A stretch of DNA of 57,550 nt, taken from Clostridiales bacterium. Its GTDB lineage: Bacteria; Bacillota; Clostridia; Saccharofermentanales; Saccharofermentanaceae. The first letter of the stretch is position 1. Every line of letters starts with the position of its first letter. Below are positions 34,227 through 42,925 of the stretch, in pieces. The notes below the pieces were generated by a model. The model was given only the letters and a program-made list of their open reading frames with translations, was not told the origin of the DNA and did no database searches. The position numbers and the translations under genes are program-made. The DNA lies in contig JAFZZM010000004.1 of the NCBI GenBank assembly GCA_017615755.1, positions 1 through 57,550 of the forward strand, in the 5' to 3' direction.

Positions 34227-37200
34227 TTACTGCACCTGATAGATCTTCAAGGAGCCGTCAGTAGAAGTGAAGACGACGTTTCCGATCTCGTCGAAGGCGG
34301 AGTAGTTAACAACGCCCATTTCACTCAATTCCATCTGACCGCAGATGACGTAGGTGACATCGTAGATATGGAGGAGATTTCTTACTTCTTCCACATCACC
34401 GGAAGTGTAGATGGTCTCCAGATCTGCGTAACGTGGGGAGATGTAGTTTTCCCAAACGTTCTTGCCGGGTGCGTCCACGAACTCACCGTTCTCATCGACG
34501 ATGCCCTGGAAGTGCCACAGCCACTCGTGTGTCTGCCAGCCGATGATGGTCGGAAGACCCGTGTAGGCGGAAACGATACACTTATCTGTATAACTCAGAC
34601 CCTTGGCCTCGCAGATGTTGCGGGAGCCCTTGACGTTGGTGTTCAGCCAGTCGATTGCTTCCTGATAGGATACCAGGTTGCCCTCATAGCTGTTCAGGTT
34701 CTTGGTTTCTTCATCTGCATACTCGTGATCGTTCTCCCAGTATGGCGACTTGTAGTCGGATAGGTAGGCCGTACCATCGAGGGTCTTGTAGCTCTCCATT
34801 TTGATCTCGCCGCAACGCTGGTCAAGAGAACGGAGTGTATAGTGACCCGGGATAAAGATGATCAGGACGATCATGATGATCGATACCGTCAGACCCCAGT
34901 TGGAAAGGTTGCCCTTTCTGGTGACGTGCGCCATGAAACGGAACACGGTGTAGCCGATGACCAAAGACAGGATGATAAATCCGGCAAAGGTGAACTTAAA
35001 CATCGTGTTTGAACGCTGGTAGTTCTTGCCATAGATATCGCGTACGTAGATGATCTCCGGCGCGATCAGCATCATGAAACCTACGAAGGTCATACCGACC
35101 ATGAAGATATCAACGATGGAACGGAGACGGAAGAACTTGCAGAGCAGGAAGTCTCCGAATTTAGCGAGGTAATAATCCAAAGTGCGGAACAGAAGAGCGA
35201 TACGTGCGATAAAGCTCGGATCGGAATCCTCGTCCGAATTCTCTTCGAGATCCGGGTCCGAAGACTTGGACTTGGCACGATGGATATGCGCCTGTGCTAC
35301 GACTACATCCGGGTCGAAGTCTGCATCCGGATCGGAAGAGGCGCTGTCTGCCTCACCTTCCGCATCTTCGGAAGCACTTGCATTATCAGAAGCGTCAGCT
35401 GCCTCAACTGCCTCAGAAGCTTCAGCACGCTCTTTCTTGAAGTCCATAGCAGGCTTGGTGAAAGAAAGCGGAGCCGGCAGGACCGGAAGAAGGTTCTTCT
35501 TGTACTTGTGGCGCTTGGTAGCGATAACCAGAACGACCAGAGCCAGCGGGATCAGGATATGGATCAACCAGACGATGGTGAACTGGAACAGTGATGTGTG
35601 TCTGTCTACCAGTGCGATGGAGTTGGAGATCATGTCGAAGTTCAGGTTGAAGGTCATCGAGATGAAGCTTGCAATCGTGAAAAGCATCGACATGCCAAGT
35701 CCTGTTCGGGACAGTGCTGTCGGGAAGATCGTGGTAAGCAGATACGAGAGCACGAAGATCACGAACTGCAGACAAAGGTGCGCATAGACATTGCTGCCGA
35801 ATTTCAGGTAGACGCCCAGGATGCCGCCGGCTTCAAAGAAGAAGACGAGAAGGCTCGTAAAGGAGCAAAGGTATGTGGAGCGTCTTGCGTGATAGACCAG
35901 AAGACCCATGGAACAGAAGATGAAGTAGATCAGGAAGTCCCAGTAGTTGCACATCTGTGCCAGACCCAGAAGATAGGCGGCAAAGAAGAATTCCGGACGG
36001 CAGAGATGACGCATCTCTTTTACAAGGTTCGAACTGAGACCATGGAAACGGACAAGCTTCTGGTCGCGTTCGTTATCGTACTTGGCACGGAATACGGCCA
36101 CGAATACGAAACCGATGATAAGAAGGACGATCATCATGCTGACTACGTGAGCGTGCAGGTCGCCGATCAGGTAGGAATAGAAGGGGAACTCATGGATGGT
36201 GTAGTCGCCCACTTCAGAGATACCGGATGTGACCAGGTCAGGGTTGTGACCGATAAAACGGGTGGAGTCCGGATAGAAGAAACCGGTGGTGCTGCCGACA
36301 TTGATGCCGAGCTTTTCCCAGATCTTCCAGAAAAGCATCTTGTTACCGAAGCTCTGCTCATCGTAGAAGAAGGAGTGGGAGTTACCGAAAACAAGTGCAC
36401 ATGCGGAGGAAAGGAGTCCTGCAAAAGGCAGGTACCACTTCGATACCGGGCAGTCGCGCTTCTGCATCAGACCGTCGATGAACAACTGGCCGAGCGTGAA
36501 GGCAGAGGAGAACGGGATCGCGATTGCTGCACACATGGAAATGTTGTAGGCGATACCGGTCTTGGTGCCGAGCATCTTTGTCAGGTACGAGAAGACGTAC
36601 TGACCATAGTAATAGTAGTTGATGGAGTGTCCGGCGAGCCACGGATCCTTGGCCGGGAGACTGTTGTCGCGGACCATGGAATTCATGAAGCCGAAGTTCA
36701 TGAACTTCTCTTCACCATTGATGTTCGGGAAAATACCCTTGCAGAAGAGAAGGAATACGAAGAAGACAGTGAAGATGGCTTCTTCCAGTATGATGTGGCT
36801 GATGTTCTTGTTATCGCAGAGCGAGATCATGGCCGCACGGCGGGTCTTGGGGATACCCCAGCTGACTGCGATAAGAGCGATGAACATGATGATCGTCATC
36901 GGACGGTTGAAACTGTCCCAGATACCAAGATAGGAGATGAGCCATACCGGACCTGTGGTCAGGAGGATACCCAGACTCTTGGCTAATCCGTAACCTGTGG
37001 AAACGAATCCGCGGAAGAAGTACGCAACGATCGGAAAAGCAGCCCAGCTGTACAGATAGAAGGCGGCCCACCAGGTGAAGAAATCACCTATGTTGTCCTT
37101 GAGGACGAGCCCCGACAAAATGGCGACCAGCGCCGGTACGAGCAGGACCAGGACCCGAAGGAGCATGTCCGATGCCTTGATGTCCGGCATCTTGCCCAGC

Positions 37201-37310
37201 GCGTCAAAATCCGGCTCGTAAGCCGTCTGCTTCGACTGCACGGTCTTGGCGTAATTCTTTCCAGCCTTCGAAGCATTATTGCTCTTCGAAGAGCTTGAGT
37301 TCTTTTTCAT
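34227..37310 (-). CDS. DUF2298 (YYY) multi-pass membrane protein, putative GT-C-type glycosyltransferase
   Basis: The product has 1027 residues with AAAGGAGG before the start. A basic, Ser-rich N-terminus precedes about 20 membrane helices. The family signature EFPFYSYLIGDLHAHV is near residue 375, and GHNPDL precedes it. A hydrophilic Ala/Glu/Asp/Ser insert (residues about 625-700) splits the membrane domain. The C-terminal 170 residues are soluble and probably extracytoplasmic. DUF2298 proteins resemble lipid-linked-sugar transferases, but no activity is established. The start overlaps the end of the FAD gene by 35 bases, so the two are coupled. Confidence 0.88.
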   Translation of the reverse strand: MKKNSSSSKSNNASKAGKNYAKTVQSKQTAYEPDFDALGKMPDIKASDMLLRVLVLLVPALVAILSGLVLKDNIGDFFTWWAAFYLYSWAAFPIVAYFFRGFVSTGYGLAKSLGILLTTGPVWLISYLGIWDSFNRPMTIIMFIALIAVSWGIPKTRRAAMISLCDNKNISHIILEEAIFTVFFVFLLFCKGIFPNINGEEKFMNFGFMNSMVRDNSLPAKDPWLAGHSINYYYYGQYVFSYLTKMLGTKTGIAYNISMCAAIAIPFSSAFTLGQLFIDGLMQKRDCPVSKWYLPFAGLLSSACALVFGNSHSFFYDEQSFGNKMLFWKIWEKLGINVGSTTGFFYPDSTRFIGHNPDLVTSGISEVGDYTIHEFPFYSYLIGDLHAHVVSMMIVLLIIGFVFVAVFRAKYDNERDQKLVRFHGLSSNLVKEMRHLCRPEFFFAAYLLGLAQMCNYWDFLIYFIFCSMGLLVYHARRSTYLCSFTSLLVFFFEAGGILGVYLKFGSNVYAHLCLQFVIFVLSYLLTTIFPTALSRTGLGMSMLFTIASFISMTFNLNFDMISNSIALVDRHTSLFQFTIVWLIHILIPLALVVLVIATKRHKYKKNLLPVLPAPLSFTKPAMDFKKERAEASEAVEAADASDNASASEDAEGEADSASSDPDADFDPDVVVAQAHIHRAKSKSSDPDLEENSDEDSDPSFIARIALLFRTLDYYLAKFGDFLLCKFFRLRSIVDIFMVGMTFVGFMMLIAPEIIYVRDIYGKNYQRSNTMFKFTFAGFIILSLVIGYTVFRFMAHVTRKGNLSNWGLTVSIIMIVLIIFIPGHYTLRSLDQRCGEIKMESYKTLDGTAYLSDYKSPYWENDHEYADEETKNLNSYEGNLVSYQEAIDWLNTNVKGSRNICEAKGLSYTDKCIVSAYTGLPTIIGWQTHEWLWHFQGIVDENGEFVDAPGKNVWENYISPRYADLETIYTSGDVEEVRNLLHIYDVTYVICGQMELSEMGVVNYSAFDEIGNVVFTSTDGSLKIYQVQ

Positions 37311-38346
37311 GAGAAAAAACCTCCTTTATCTTGTTCACTGTAAGGTTCGCCTGGGCAACACATGCGTCCATGCGGTATTTGGTATCATCCTGTACGGTAT
37401 CGGACATTGCCAGACTGCAAACGAACAATCCGGGAACCGGCTCAAGCAGGTCGTCCAGGGGACGGTTGATCGGCTTGGCGTAGCGTGTCCGCGTAAGACG
37501 CCATGTACGGACGGCCGTGCGGGAAACGCTTGGGTTCATATACTGCAGACGCTTGAAGAATGTCTTGAAAACGTCTGCGTCCGATGCGGTCCAGAGTGGT
37601 GCCGTTGTCTGGAAACTTCCGGACAGGTAGAGCACGTGACCGCCGTATCTTCTTTCGCCCACCATGCTGGTGTGCTGGATGATGCGCTGGAACGGCTCAT
37701 CATCGTCGATCTTTCGGGAGTAGCACTCCGTGAAAGGATACTTCATCAGCATCAGCAGGCACATATTCGCCTGATACGTGACGTCCATGAGGGAATCACG
37801 GAAGTCGGTCGGCATATTCAAAGGATGAGTAATGTGCACGAGGTTACGGCAGGAGCCGGTATATAGGATCGTGTCACACTCCAGTATGATCGATGTGGTG
37901 TCGGCCAGGATACAGCGGACACGGTATTTCGGTCGCGTCGGATCCTCGCTCTCGGCGATCTCCGTAACGGTATATCCGTACTGGATGATGCCTTCGTTGT
38001 CCGTGATCTCCTGAACCAGGGCGGCCAGAAGCGAATGGAAGCCGTTATCCAGATAACCCAGCTTCTTTTTGCTTGCCCGTCCGTACCACAGTGAATCGTA
38101 CCACTGCAGCTCGTCGGAGAGTCCCAGGTCCTTAAGAAGCGCGATCAGCGCACGGTCGGACTTGCGGATGTGGTGAGGCAGAAGCTCGATATAGTCCGAG
38201 CCGAGTCGGGAACAGGCCAGCATGCCGCCCGGTGTGGACTGCTGCTCCACGACCTGTACGCGAAACCCTGCCTGCGCAAGCTTATATGCACAGACCAGAC
38301 CGGAAAGTCCGGCGCCGATCACACAAATTGACGTTTTTTCTGCCAT
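37276..38346 (-). CDS. FAD-dependent NAD(P)-binding Rossmann oxidoreductase
   Basis: The product has 356 residues. The dinucleotide loop CVIGAGLSGLVCAYKLA opens the protein, with EQQSTPGGML at the end of the second strand. This is the amine-oxidase/protoporphyrinogen-oxidase/UDP-galactopyranose-mutase class. GAGGTAGAGGG lies upstream of the start. It sits between DUF1015 (54 bases upstream) and DUF2298 (overlap). The pairing with a glycosyltransferase-like protein suggests a sugar or lipid-sugar substrate, but that is inference. It is shorter than most family members, which may mean a reduced substrate domain. Confidence 0.87.
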   Translation of the reverse strand: MAEKTSICVIGAGLSGLVCAYKLAQAGFRVQVVEQQSTPGGMLACSRLGSDYIELLPHHIRKSDRALIALLKDLGLSDELQWYDSLWYGRASKKKLGYLDNGFHSLLAALVQEITDNEGIIQYGYTVTEIAESEDPTRPKYRVRCILADTTSIILECDTILYTGSCRNLVHITHPLNMPTDFRDSLMDVTYQANMCLLMLMKYPFTECYSRKIDDDEPFQRIIQHTSMVGERRYGGHVLYLSGSFQTTAPLWTASDADVFKTFFKRLQYMNPSVSRTAVRTWRLTRTRYAKPINRPLDDLLEPVPGLFVCSLAMSDTVQDDTKYRMDACVAQANLTVNKIKEVFSHEKELKLFEEQ

Positions 38347-38400
38347 GTACCCTCTACCTCTTTATTTCCGCGTCCCGGCCTTTCTATCGGGACGAACCGT

Positions 38401-39705
38401 TCAGATCATCTTTGCTTCCAGATAGTAGCGCTTCTCCGGAGCCTCGCCCATGGAGAAAGTCTTTCTCGGGAAGACACCTTCCTTCGAGATCGTCTCGAAG
38501 AAAGAATCTTTTGATACATCAGGGAGCAGGAAGCCCAGGCAGTTCCCGTTGGACAGGGAACGGACGGAATCCTCTCCGTGGATATAGTCTGTATGTATCT
38601 TATCGGTCTCCTCAATGGAATCCAGGAAACCGGAAAGTGTGCCGACAGCCAGTGTGTGCTTCGGAGCACCGATCACGAGGCAGAGATCCTCACTGCCGTT
38701 TGTGACCAGAACTGTCTGTGAACCATCTGCATTTCCTTCCTTGGCAAAAGCACTTGCGTCAGCAAAAGAAATGTTCTGGTCGGCAAAGTATTCTGTTGCC
38801 CGCTTCTTGAAGTCGTCCATGGTGAGACCGAAGGTCACGCGGTGGATCGGCTCGAACTTCAGACCCTCATCGTGAATGTTCACGATCTCGACCAGGCAGT
38901 AGCGTGCCGGGTGAGTCAGGCGGTCTTCAGCGGACAGCTTCTCACGAATGTTCTCCCAGTGAGTCTTCGCGGTAGCCAGAGAGTGGTTACCATCGCCGAC
39001 TGCGAAGAGGAATCCGTCGTCGGATGCTTCCAGAAGGTCACGCAGCGCCTCGATGATGCCGTTTGCTACAGAAGAACCGTCTTCCGTGAAGTAACCCTTG
39101 ATATGGCCGCCTTCCATCATGAGGTCGGTGTCGTATACCAGGTTCTTCGGGTCCGCGGAAAGCGCGTCCCAGGCCGGCTCGATGACTGTACGCTTCGGGT
39201 CGTCGATGAGCACCATGATGTGCGGCATCTCGATCGGTGCACGCTCACGGATGCGGACTCTCGGAGGAATACGGGACAGTACCGTTCCCTCGGTCGCACG
39301 GATGCGGCTCTTGTTACCCGGAGTAAAGTCGTACTGCTCCAGATCCAGAGCAAGCATCAGACCACGACGGGAGTCGTTATACTTTGTCTTACGGTCCAGC
39401 AGGATGAACCCGGGTGCGAGCTCTTCCAGAATGCCGCTGGACAGATATTCGTTGATGGAAGAAGAAATGTCGGAAAGTCTCTTCTCGATCTCTTCCACCG
39501 GGCTCTTCTCGAGGTAAACCTCAGGAAGAAACATGCGAAGCGTCGAAGGATGCGCGCCGACGATCGACTCGACCTGCTCCCAGTACTGCGGTTCGGAAGT
39601 GAACTGATCACATGCAATTACGGCCCATTTCTGAAGTTCTACACCCTTGGTCGGGAGAAGGATCTTCGGAGCGGCCACAGCGATGTCTGCATAGATTGAA
39701 TTCAT
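38401..39705 (-). CDS. DUF1015 family protein
   Basis: The product has 434 residues. DUF1015 is a conserved cytoplasmic family of unknown biochemical role, common in Clostridia and often near serine-synthesis genes. KWAVIACDQFTSEPQYW near the N-terminus and FAVGDGNHSLATAK near residue 235 are the family signatures; the GDGNHS loop looks like a nucleotide or phosphate site. AAGGGG lies upstream. It is first in the operon with the FAD and DUF2298 genes. Its leader of about 155 bases contains a hairpin with a T-run, so its transcription may be attenuated. Confidence 0.9.
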   Translation of the reverse strand: MNSIYADIAVAAPKILLPTKGVELQKWAVIACDQFTSEPQYWEQVESIVGAHPSTLRMFLPEVYLEKSPVEEIEKRLSDISSSINEYLSSGILEELAPGFILLDRKTKYNDSRRGLMLALDLEQYDFTPGNKSRIRATEGTVLSRIPPRVRIRERAPIEMPHIMVLIDDPKRTVIEPAWDALSADPKNLVYDTDLMMEGGHIKGYFTEDGSSVANGIIEALRDLLEASDDGFLFAVGDGNHSLATAKTHWENIREKLSAEDRLTHPARYCLVEIVNIHDEGLKFEPIHRVTFGLTMDDFKKRATEYFADQNISFADASAFAKEGNADGSQTVLVTNGSEDLCLVIGAPKHTLAVGTLSGFLDSIEETDKIHTDYIHGEDSVRSLSNGNCLGFLLPDVSKDSFFETISKEGVFPRKTFSMGEAPEKRYYLEAKMI

Positions 39706-39795
39706 GATAAATCCCCTTTTCGATCACACGCCTGTGGAGTCTTCGTAAGGCTTCTACACTTATTAGACATTCCACATCAGCTGATTTTTTTGAAA

Positions 39796-39831
39796 AAGAA
39801 AAAAACTTTTCGGAACCTGGATCCCGAAAGT
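39796..39831 (-). promoter_or_regulatory. Terminator-like hairpin in the DUF1015 leader (candidate attenuator)
   Basis: On the minus strand ACTTTCGG pairs with CCGAAAAGT (one bulge) around a 10-base loop and runs straight into seven T residues. It lies between the promoter at 39870-39878 and the start codon at 39705. No upstream gene on this strand needs a terminator here. Confidence 0.55.
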
Positions 39832-39869
39832 GATTTTCTCCTTGCTTACGTTTGGACATAAGCCAAATT

Positions 39870-39878
39870 ATTATAGCA
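39870..39878 (-). promoter_or_regulatory. Extended -10 promoter of the DUF1015 operon
   Basis: On the minus strand the bases read TGCTATAAT. Transcription would start near 39863. Confidence 0.6.
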
Positions 39879-39916
39879 CGCTATGAATGAAAGTTCTATT
39901 TATATAGGGAAAAAGG

Positions 39917-39922
39917 TATAAT
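39917..39922 (+). promoter_or_regulatory. -10 element of the WYL regulator gene
   Basis: TATAAT lies 51 bases before the start codon and only 39 bases from the divergent promoter of DUF1015, so the regulator could control both. Confidence 0.5.
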
Positions 39923-39972
39923 AAAATAAGAATTACAAAAATCCCGAAAAATCGGGCGGAGGGGGGAGTTTC

Positions 39973-40971
39973 ATGGCAAACGCGGAGAATGGAAGAGGCA
40001 GGCTTCTTTGCCTTCTTGAGATCCTTTTACGGGAAACCGACGAAAACCACGGACTCAGCACACAGGAGATCCTCTCAAGACTCGAAGAAAACGGATTTCC
40101 TGTCGAGCGAAAGGCACTGTACAAGGACTTTGACGCGATCAAGGAGTCGTCGATCGCACTTGAGAGCAACGGCCGTCCGCCCAGGTACTACATCGAGCAG
40201 AGGGATTTTGAAGTCGAGGAGATCATGATCCTTATCGATGCCGTCGAATCGGCCGGATTCATGACGGAAAAGAAGAAGGAGACCCTGATCAGAAAACTGA
40301 AGAATCTGACGTCCAAGGGCCACGCTTCAGAGCTGAATGAACAGATCCACTACATCGGCCGTCACCATTCCTCGAACAACGATTTTATCTACACCACGAA
40401 CCGCATTCGGAAAGCCATGCACGAAGGCCATCCGGTATCGTTCAAGTACATCGAGTACCGCTACGGAGAAGGCGAAGTCTTTAAGCGTGACGGCCAGCGG
40501 TACGTCCTTCACCCGTTTGCCCTCATCTGGCACAACGGATTCTATTACTGCATCGGCGCCCGCCCGGAGCAGAGTACGGACGAGAGCGAAAACTACATCT
40601 GGCATTTCCGTATCGACCGCATGAAGGAAGTGCACATCGAATCGAAGAAGAAAATAGCCCAGCCGCCGAAGAGTTTCAACGTCGCCCGATATGTGGAGGC
40701 GTCTTTCAGCATGTTCGGCAACAAGCCCGAACCGGTGCAGCTGCGCTTTCAGAAGAATATGCTCACCCAGTTCTATGACCGCTTCAGCCAGGATGTGACG
40801 ATCTTCCCGGACCCGAAGGATGACAACTACCTGATCGCCAACGTGACCGCCAGCGTCAGCCCCACTTTCTTCTCCTGGGTCAGCCAGTACGAAGGTGCCT
40901 TCAGCATCTACGGACCGAAGAGTGTCGCCGACCGATATCGTGAGCATCTGGAAAAAGCACTCCAAGCTTGA
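39973..40971 (+). CDS. WYL domain transcriptional regulator
   Basis: The product has 332 residues; GGAGGGGGGAG lies upstream. A DeoR-like helix-turn-helix covers residues about 8-65 (LSTQEILSRLEENGFPVERKAL). The WYL domain follows (about 140-215) with IEYRYGEGE and HPFALIWHNGFYYCIGA, and a WCX-type C-terminal extension completes it. WYL proteins sense nucleic acids or small ligands, often in DNA-damage or phage-related circuits. It is divergent from DUF1015, which makes that operon a candidate target. The MoxR operon starts 119 bases downstream. Confidence 0.9.
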   Translation: MANAENGRGRLLCLLEILLRETDENHGLSTQEILSRLEENGFPVERKALYKDFDAIKESSIALESNGRPPRYYIEQRDFEVEEIMILIDAVESAGFMTEKKKETLIRKLKNLTSKGHASELNEQIHYIGRHHSSNNDFIYTTNRIRKAMHEGHPVSFKYIEYRYGEGEVFKRDGQRYVLHPFALIWHNGFYYCIGARPEQSTDESENYIWHFRIDRMKEVHIESKKKIAQPPKSFNVARYVEASFSMFGNKPEPVQLRFQKNMLTQFYDRFSQDVTIFPDPKDDNYLIANVTASVSPTFFSWVSQYEGAFSIYGPKSVADRYREHLEKALQA

Positions 40972-41090
40972 TTCTTTCGGTATTTTATCTTTAACCTGTC
41001 ACGTGTTTTTTTGAGTGCTTTTTCAGTAGAATATCTAGTGTGAGTATCCTCACGAGGGACAACAGGGAAGAAGAAACGGCAGGTGTTATT

Positions 41091-42023
41091 ATGTCAGACG
41101 TTAAGAATCGAATCATCGAAGAAGTGAAGAAAGTGATCTGCGGAAAAGACGACGTGATCCGTCTTGTTATGACGGCGATGCTTTCCGGAGGCCATATCCT
41201 CATCGAGGATGTACCGGGAGTCGGAAAGACGTCCATGGTACTGGCTTTTTCCAAGACCATGGGTCTGGATTACGGCCGTGTGCAGTTCACGCCTGACGTA
41301 CTGCCTTCCGATATTACCGGTTTTTCCGTATTCGATAAAGATACCAAAGAGATGCATTACCAGAAGGGTGCGATCTTCCACAACCTGTTTCTGGCCGATG
41401 AGCTGAACCGTGCTTCGTCACGTACCCAGTCCGCCTTCCTGGAAGCCATGGAAGAAGGCCAGGTCACGGTAGATGAGAAGACCTATCCGCTCCCGAGTCC
41501 TTTTATCGTATTTGCGACACAGAATCCTTCCGGCGCTTCCGGAACATCGCTGCTTCCGGACTCCCAGATGGACCGTTTTACCGTTCGTATTTCCATGGGC
41601 TATCCGAAGAATATCGATGAAAAAGCCATGCTGATCAACCGTCAGGACGGACGCGATCCGATGAAGACCGTGGAGCGTGTCTGCACGGCGGAAGACCTGA
41701 CGCGTATGCAGCAGGAAGCGGCCAAAGTCCACGTCCGTGACAGACTTTTCGACTACATCGTAGCCCTTTCGGATGCAACAAGAAATCACCCGGATCTGGA
41801 GCGTGGCGCCAGCCCGCGTGCCACACTGGCGCTGACGGCGATGGCAAAGGCCTACGCCTATATGAACGACCGCGATTTCGTCGCGGATGAAGATGTACAG
41901 ACCGTGTTTGTGCCGGTCATGAGTCACCGTCTCCTTTTGACACCGGAAGCCGAGTTCAATGAAGTGAAGACGGATGCGATCACCGAAGAGATCATCAAGA
42001 AGACGCGTGTCGTAGGGAAATAA
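41091..42023 (+). CDS. MoxR family AAA+ ATPase (copy 1)
   Basis: The product has 310 residues. The start at 41091 (AGGTG upstream) matches the start of the paralogue at 52866; a longer frame begins at 41040. Walker A is EDVPGVGKTS, Walker B is LFLADELNRAS, and sensor 1 lies in FATQNPSGASG. MoxR ATPases act as chaperones for partner proteins. The next two genes (DUF58 and transglutaminase) are the usual partners. An AGTGCTTTT word at 41014 is followed by AGTAGAATAT, as it also is upstream of the HIT gene. Confidence 0.94.
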   Translation: MSDVKNRIIEEVKKVICGKDDVIRLVMTAMLSGGHILIEDVPGVGKTSMVLAFSKTMGLDYGRVQFTPDVLPSDITGFSVFDKDTKEMHYQKGAIFHNLFLADELNRASSRTQSAFLEAMEEGQVTVDEKTYPLPSPFIVFATQNPSGASGTSLLPDSQMDRFTVRISMGYPKNIDEKAMLINRQDGRDPMKTVERVCTAEDLTRMQQEAAKVHVRDRLFDYIVALSDATRNHPDLERGASPRATLALTAMAKAYAYMNDRDFVADEDVQTVFVPVMSHRLLLTPEAEFNEVKTDAITEEIIKKTRVVGK

Positions 42024-42028
42024 ATCCG

Positions 42029-42925
42029 ATGGTAAAGAACTGGATCATCTACATCCTGGCGCTTCTTGGCTCGATCGCTTTCTTCCTTGTGTATCAGATG
42101 TGGTTTGCCTGGTACTGGCTGCTTGTGCTTTATGCGATCCCTGTTATCGCGATCGTGTTCAGCATCATTACCGTGATCTGTTTTAATGTCCGTGTAAAAG
42201 CACCCCAGATGATCACCATGAAGATGGACGCGGGGCTTGTTTTCACGTCCCAGGGTCCGACCTATCTTCCCGGACAGCTATATGGCGTGCGCATGACGAT
42301 CAAGGAAATGATGAGCGGGATCGAGCAGAAATACCGCTTTGTCTGCCAGATCGGTACCGACTATACGGTCAATCTCGATACGGAGCACTGTGGTACCTAT
42401 GTGATCGAGTCGATCAAGGTGCGTGTCTATGACATGTTCGGCCTGATCCCGATCCCGAAAAAAGTCGAGCTGAAAGGCGAGATCCCGGTCCTGCCGGTGC
42501 AGCGCATGCCGAGTATCGTGACCGATGCGAACGGTTTCCGCGCCAAGATCCTGAGCAAATCGAATTCGCCTTATTCCGAGCTTTACGATATCCGTGAATA
42601 CATTCAAGGTGACCCGATCAAGAGCATTCACTGGAAGATGTCGGCCAAGAAGGACGAGGTCCTTGTCAGAGAGCCGCAGGAAGAGACACACGGACGCGCA
42701 CGCGTCGAGATGCCGCTGCAGGGGTCAAGAGATAAAGTCGACCAGAACCTCGGAGAAGTGCTTTTTACGATCAAGTATTTTCTTATAAGGGATATTCCCG
42801 TAAGCATTAAAGTCATATCGCGCTACCGCCATCCGGAGATCTTCGAGATCCGCTCCAAACAGGAGATGGACCGCACGATGCGGAAGATCCTGCGTCTGCC
42901 GATAGAAGGGGGGGAAGCACGATGA
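42029..42925 (+). CDS. DUF58 domain protein (copy 1)
   Basis: The product has 298 residues. Two membrane helices lie at residues about 5-50. The DUF58 motif is SPYSELYDIREYIQGDPIKSIHWKMSAKK in outline, at residues about 170-200, with the GDP...IHW core intact. DUF58 has a von Willebrand A-like fold and works with MoxR. It starts 5 bases after moxR and ends inside the transglutaminase start (ATGA), so the three genes are coupled. Confidence 0.93.
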   Translation: MVKNWIIYILALLGSIAFFLVYQMWFAWYWLLVLYAIPVIAIVFSIITVICFNVRVKAPQMITMKMDAGLVFTSQGPTYLPGQLYGVRMTIKEMMSGIEQKYRFVCQIGTDYTVNLDTEHCGTYVIESIKVRVYDMFGLIPIPKKVELKGEIPVLPVQRMPSIVTDANGFRAKILSKSNSPYSELYDIREYIQGDPIKSIHWKMSAKKDEVLVREPQEETHGRARVEMPLQGSRDKVDQNLGEVLFTIKYFLIRDIPVSIKVISRYRHPEIFEIRSKQEMDRTMRKILRLPIEGGEAR

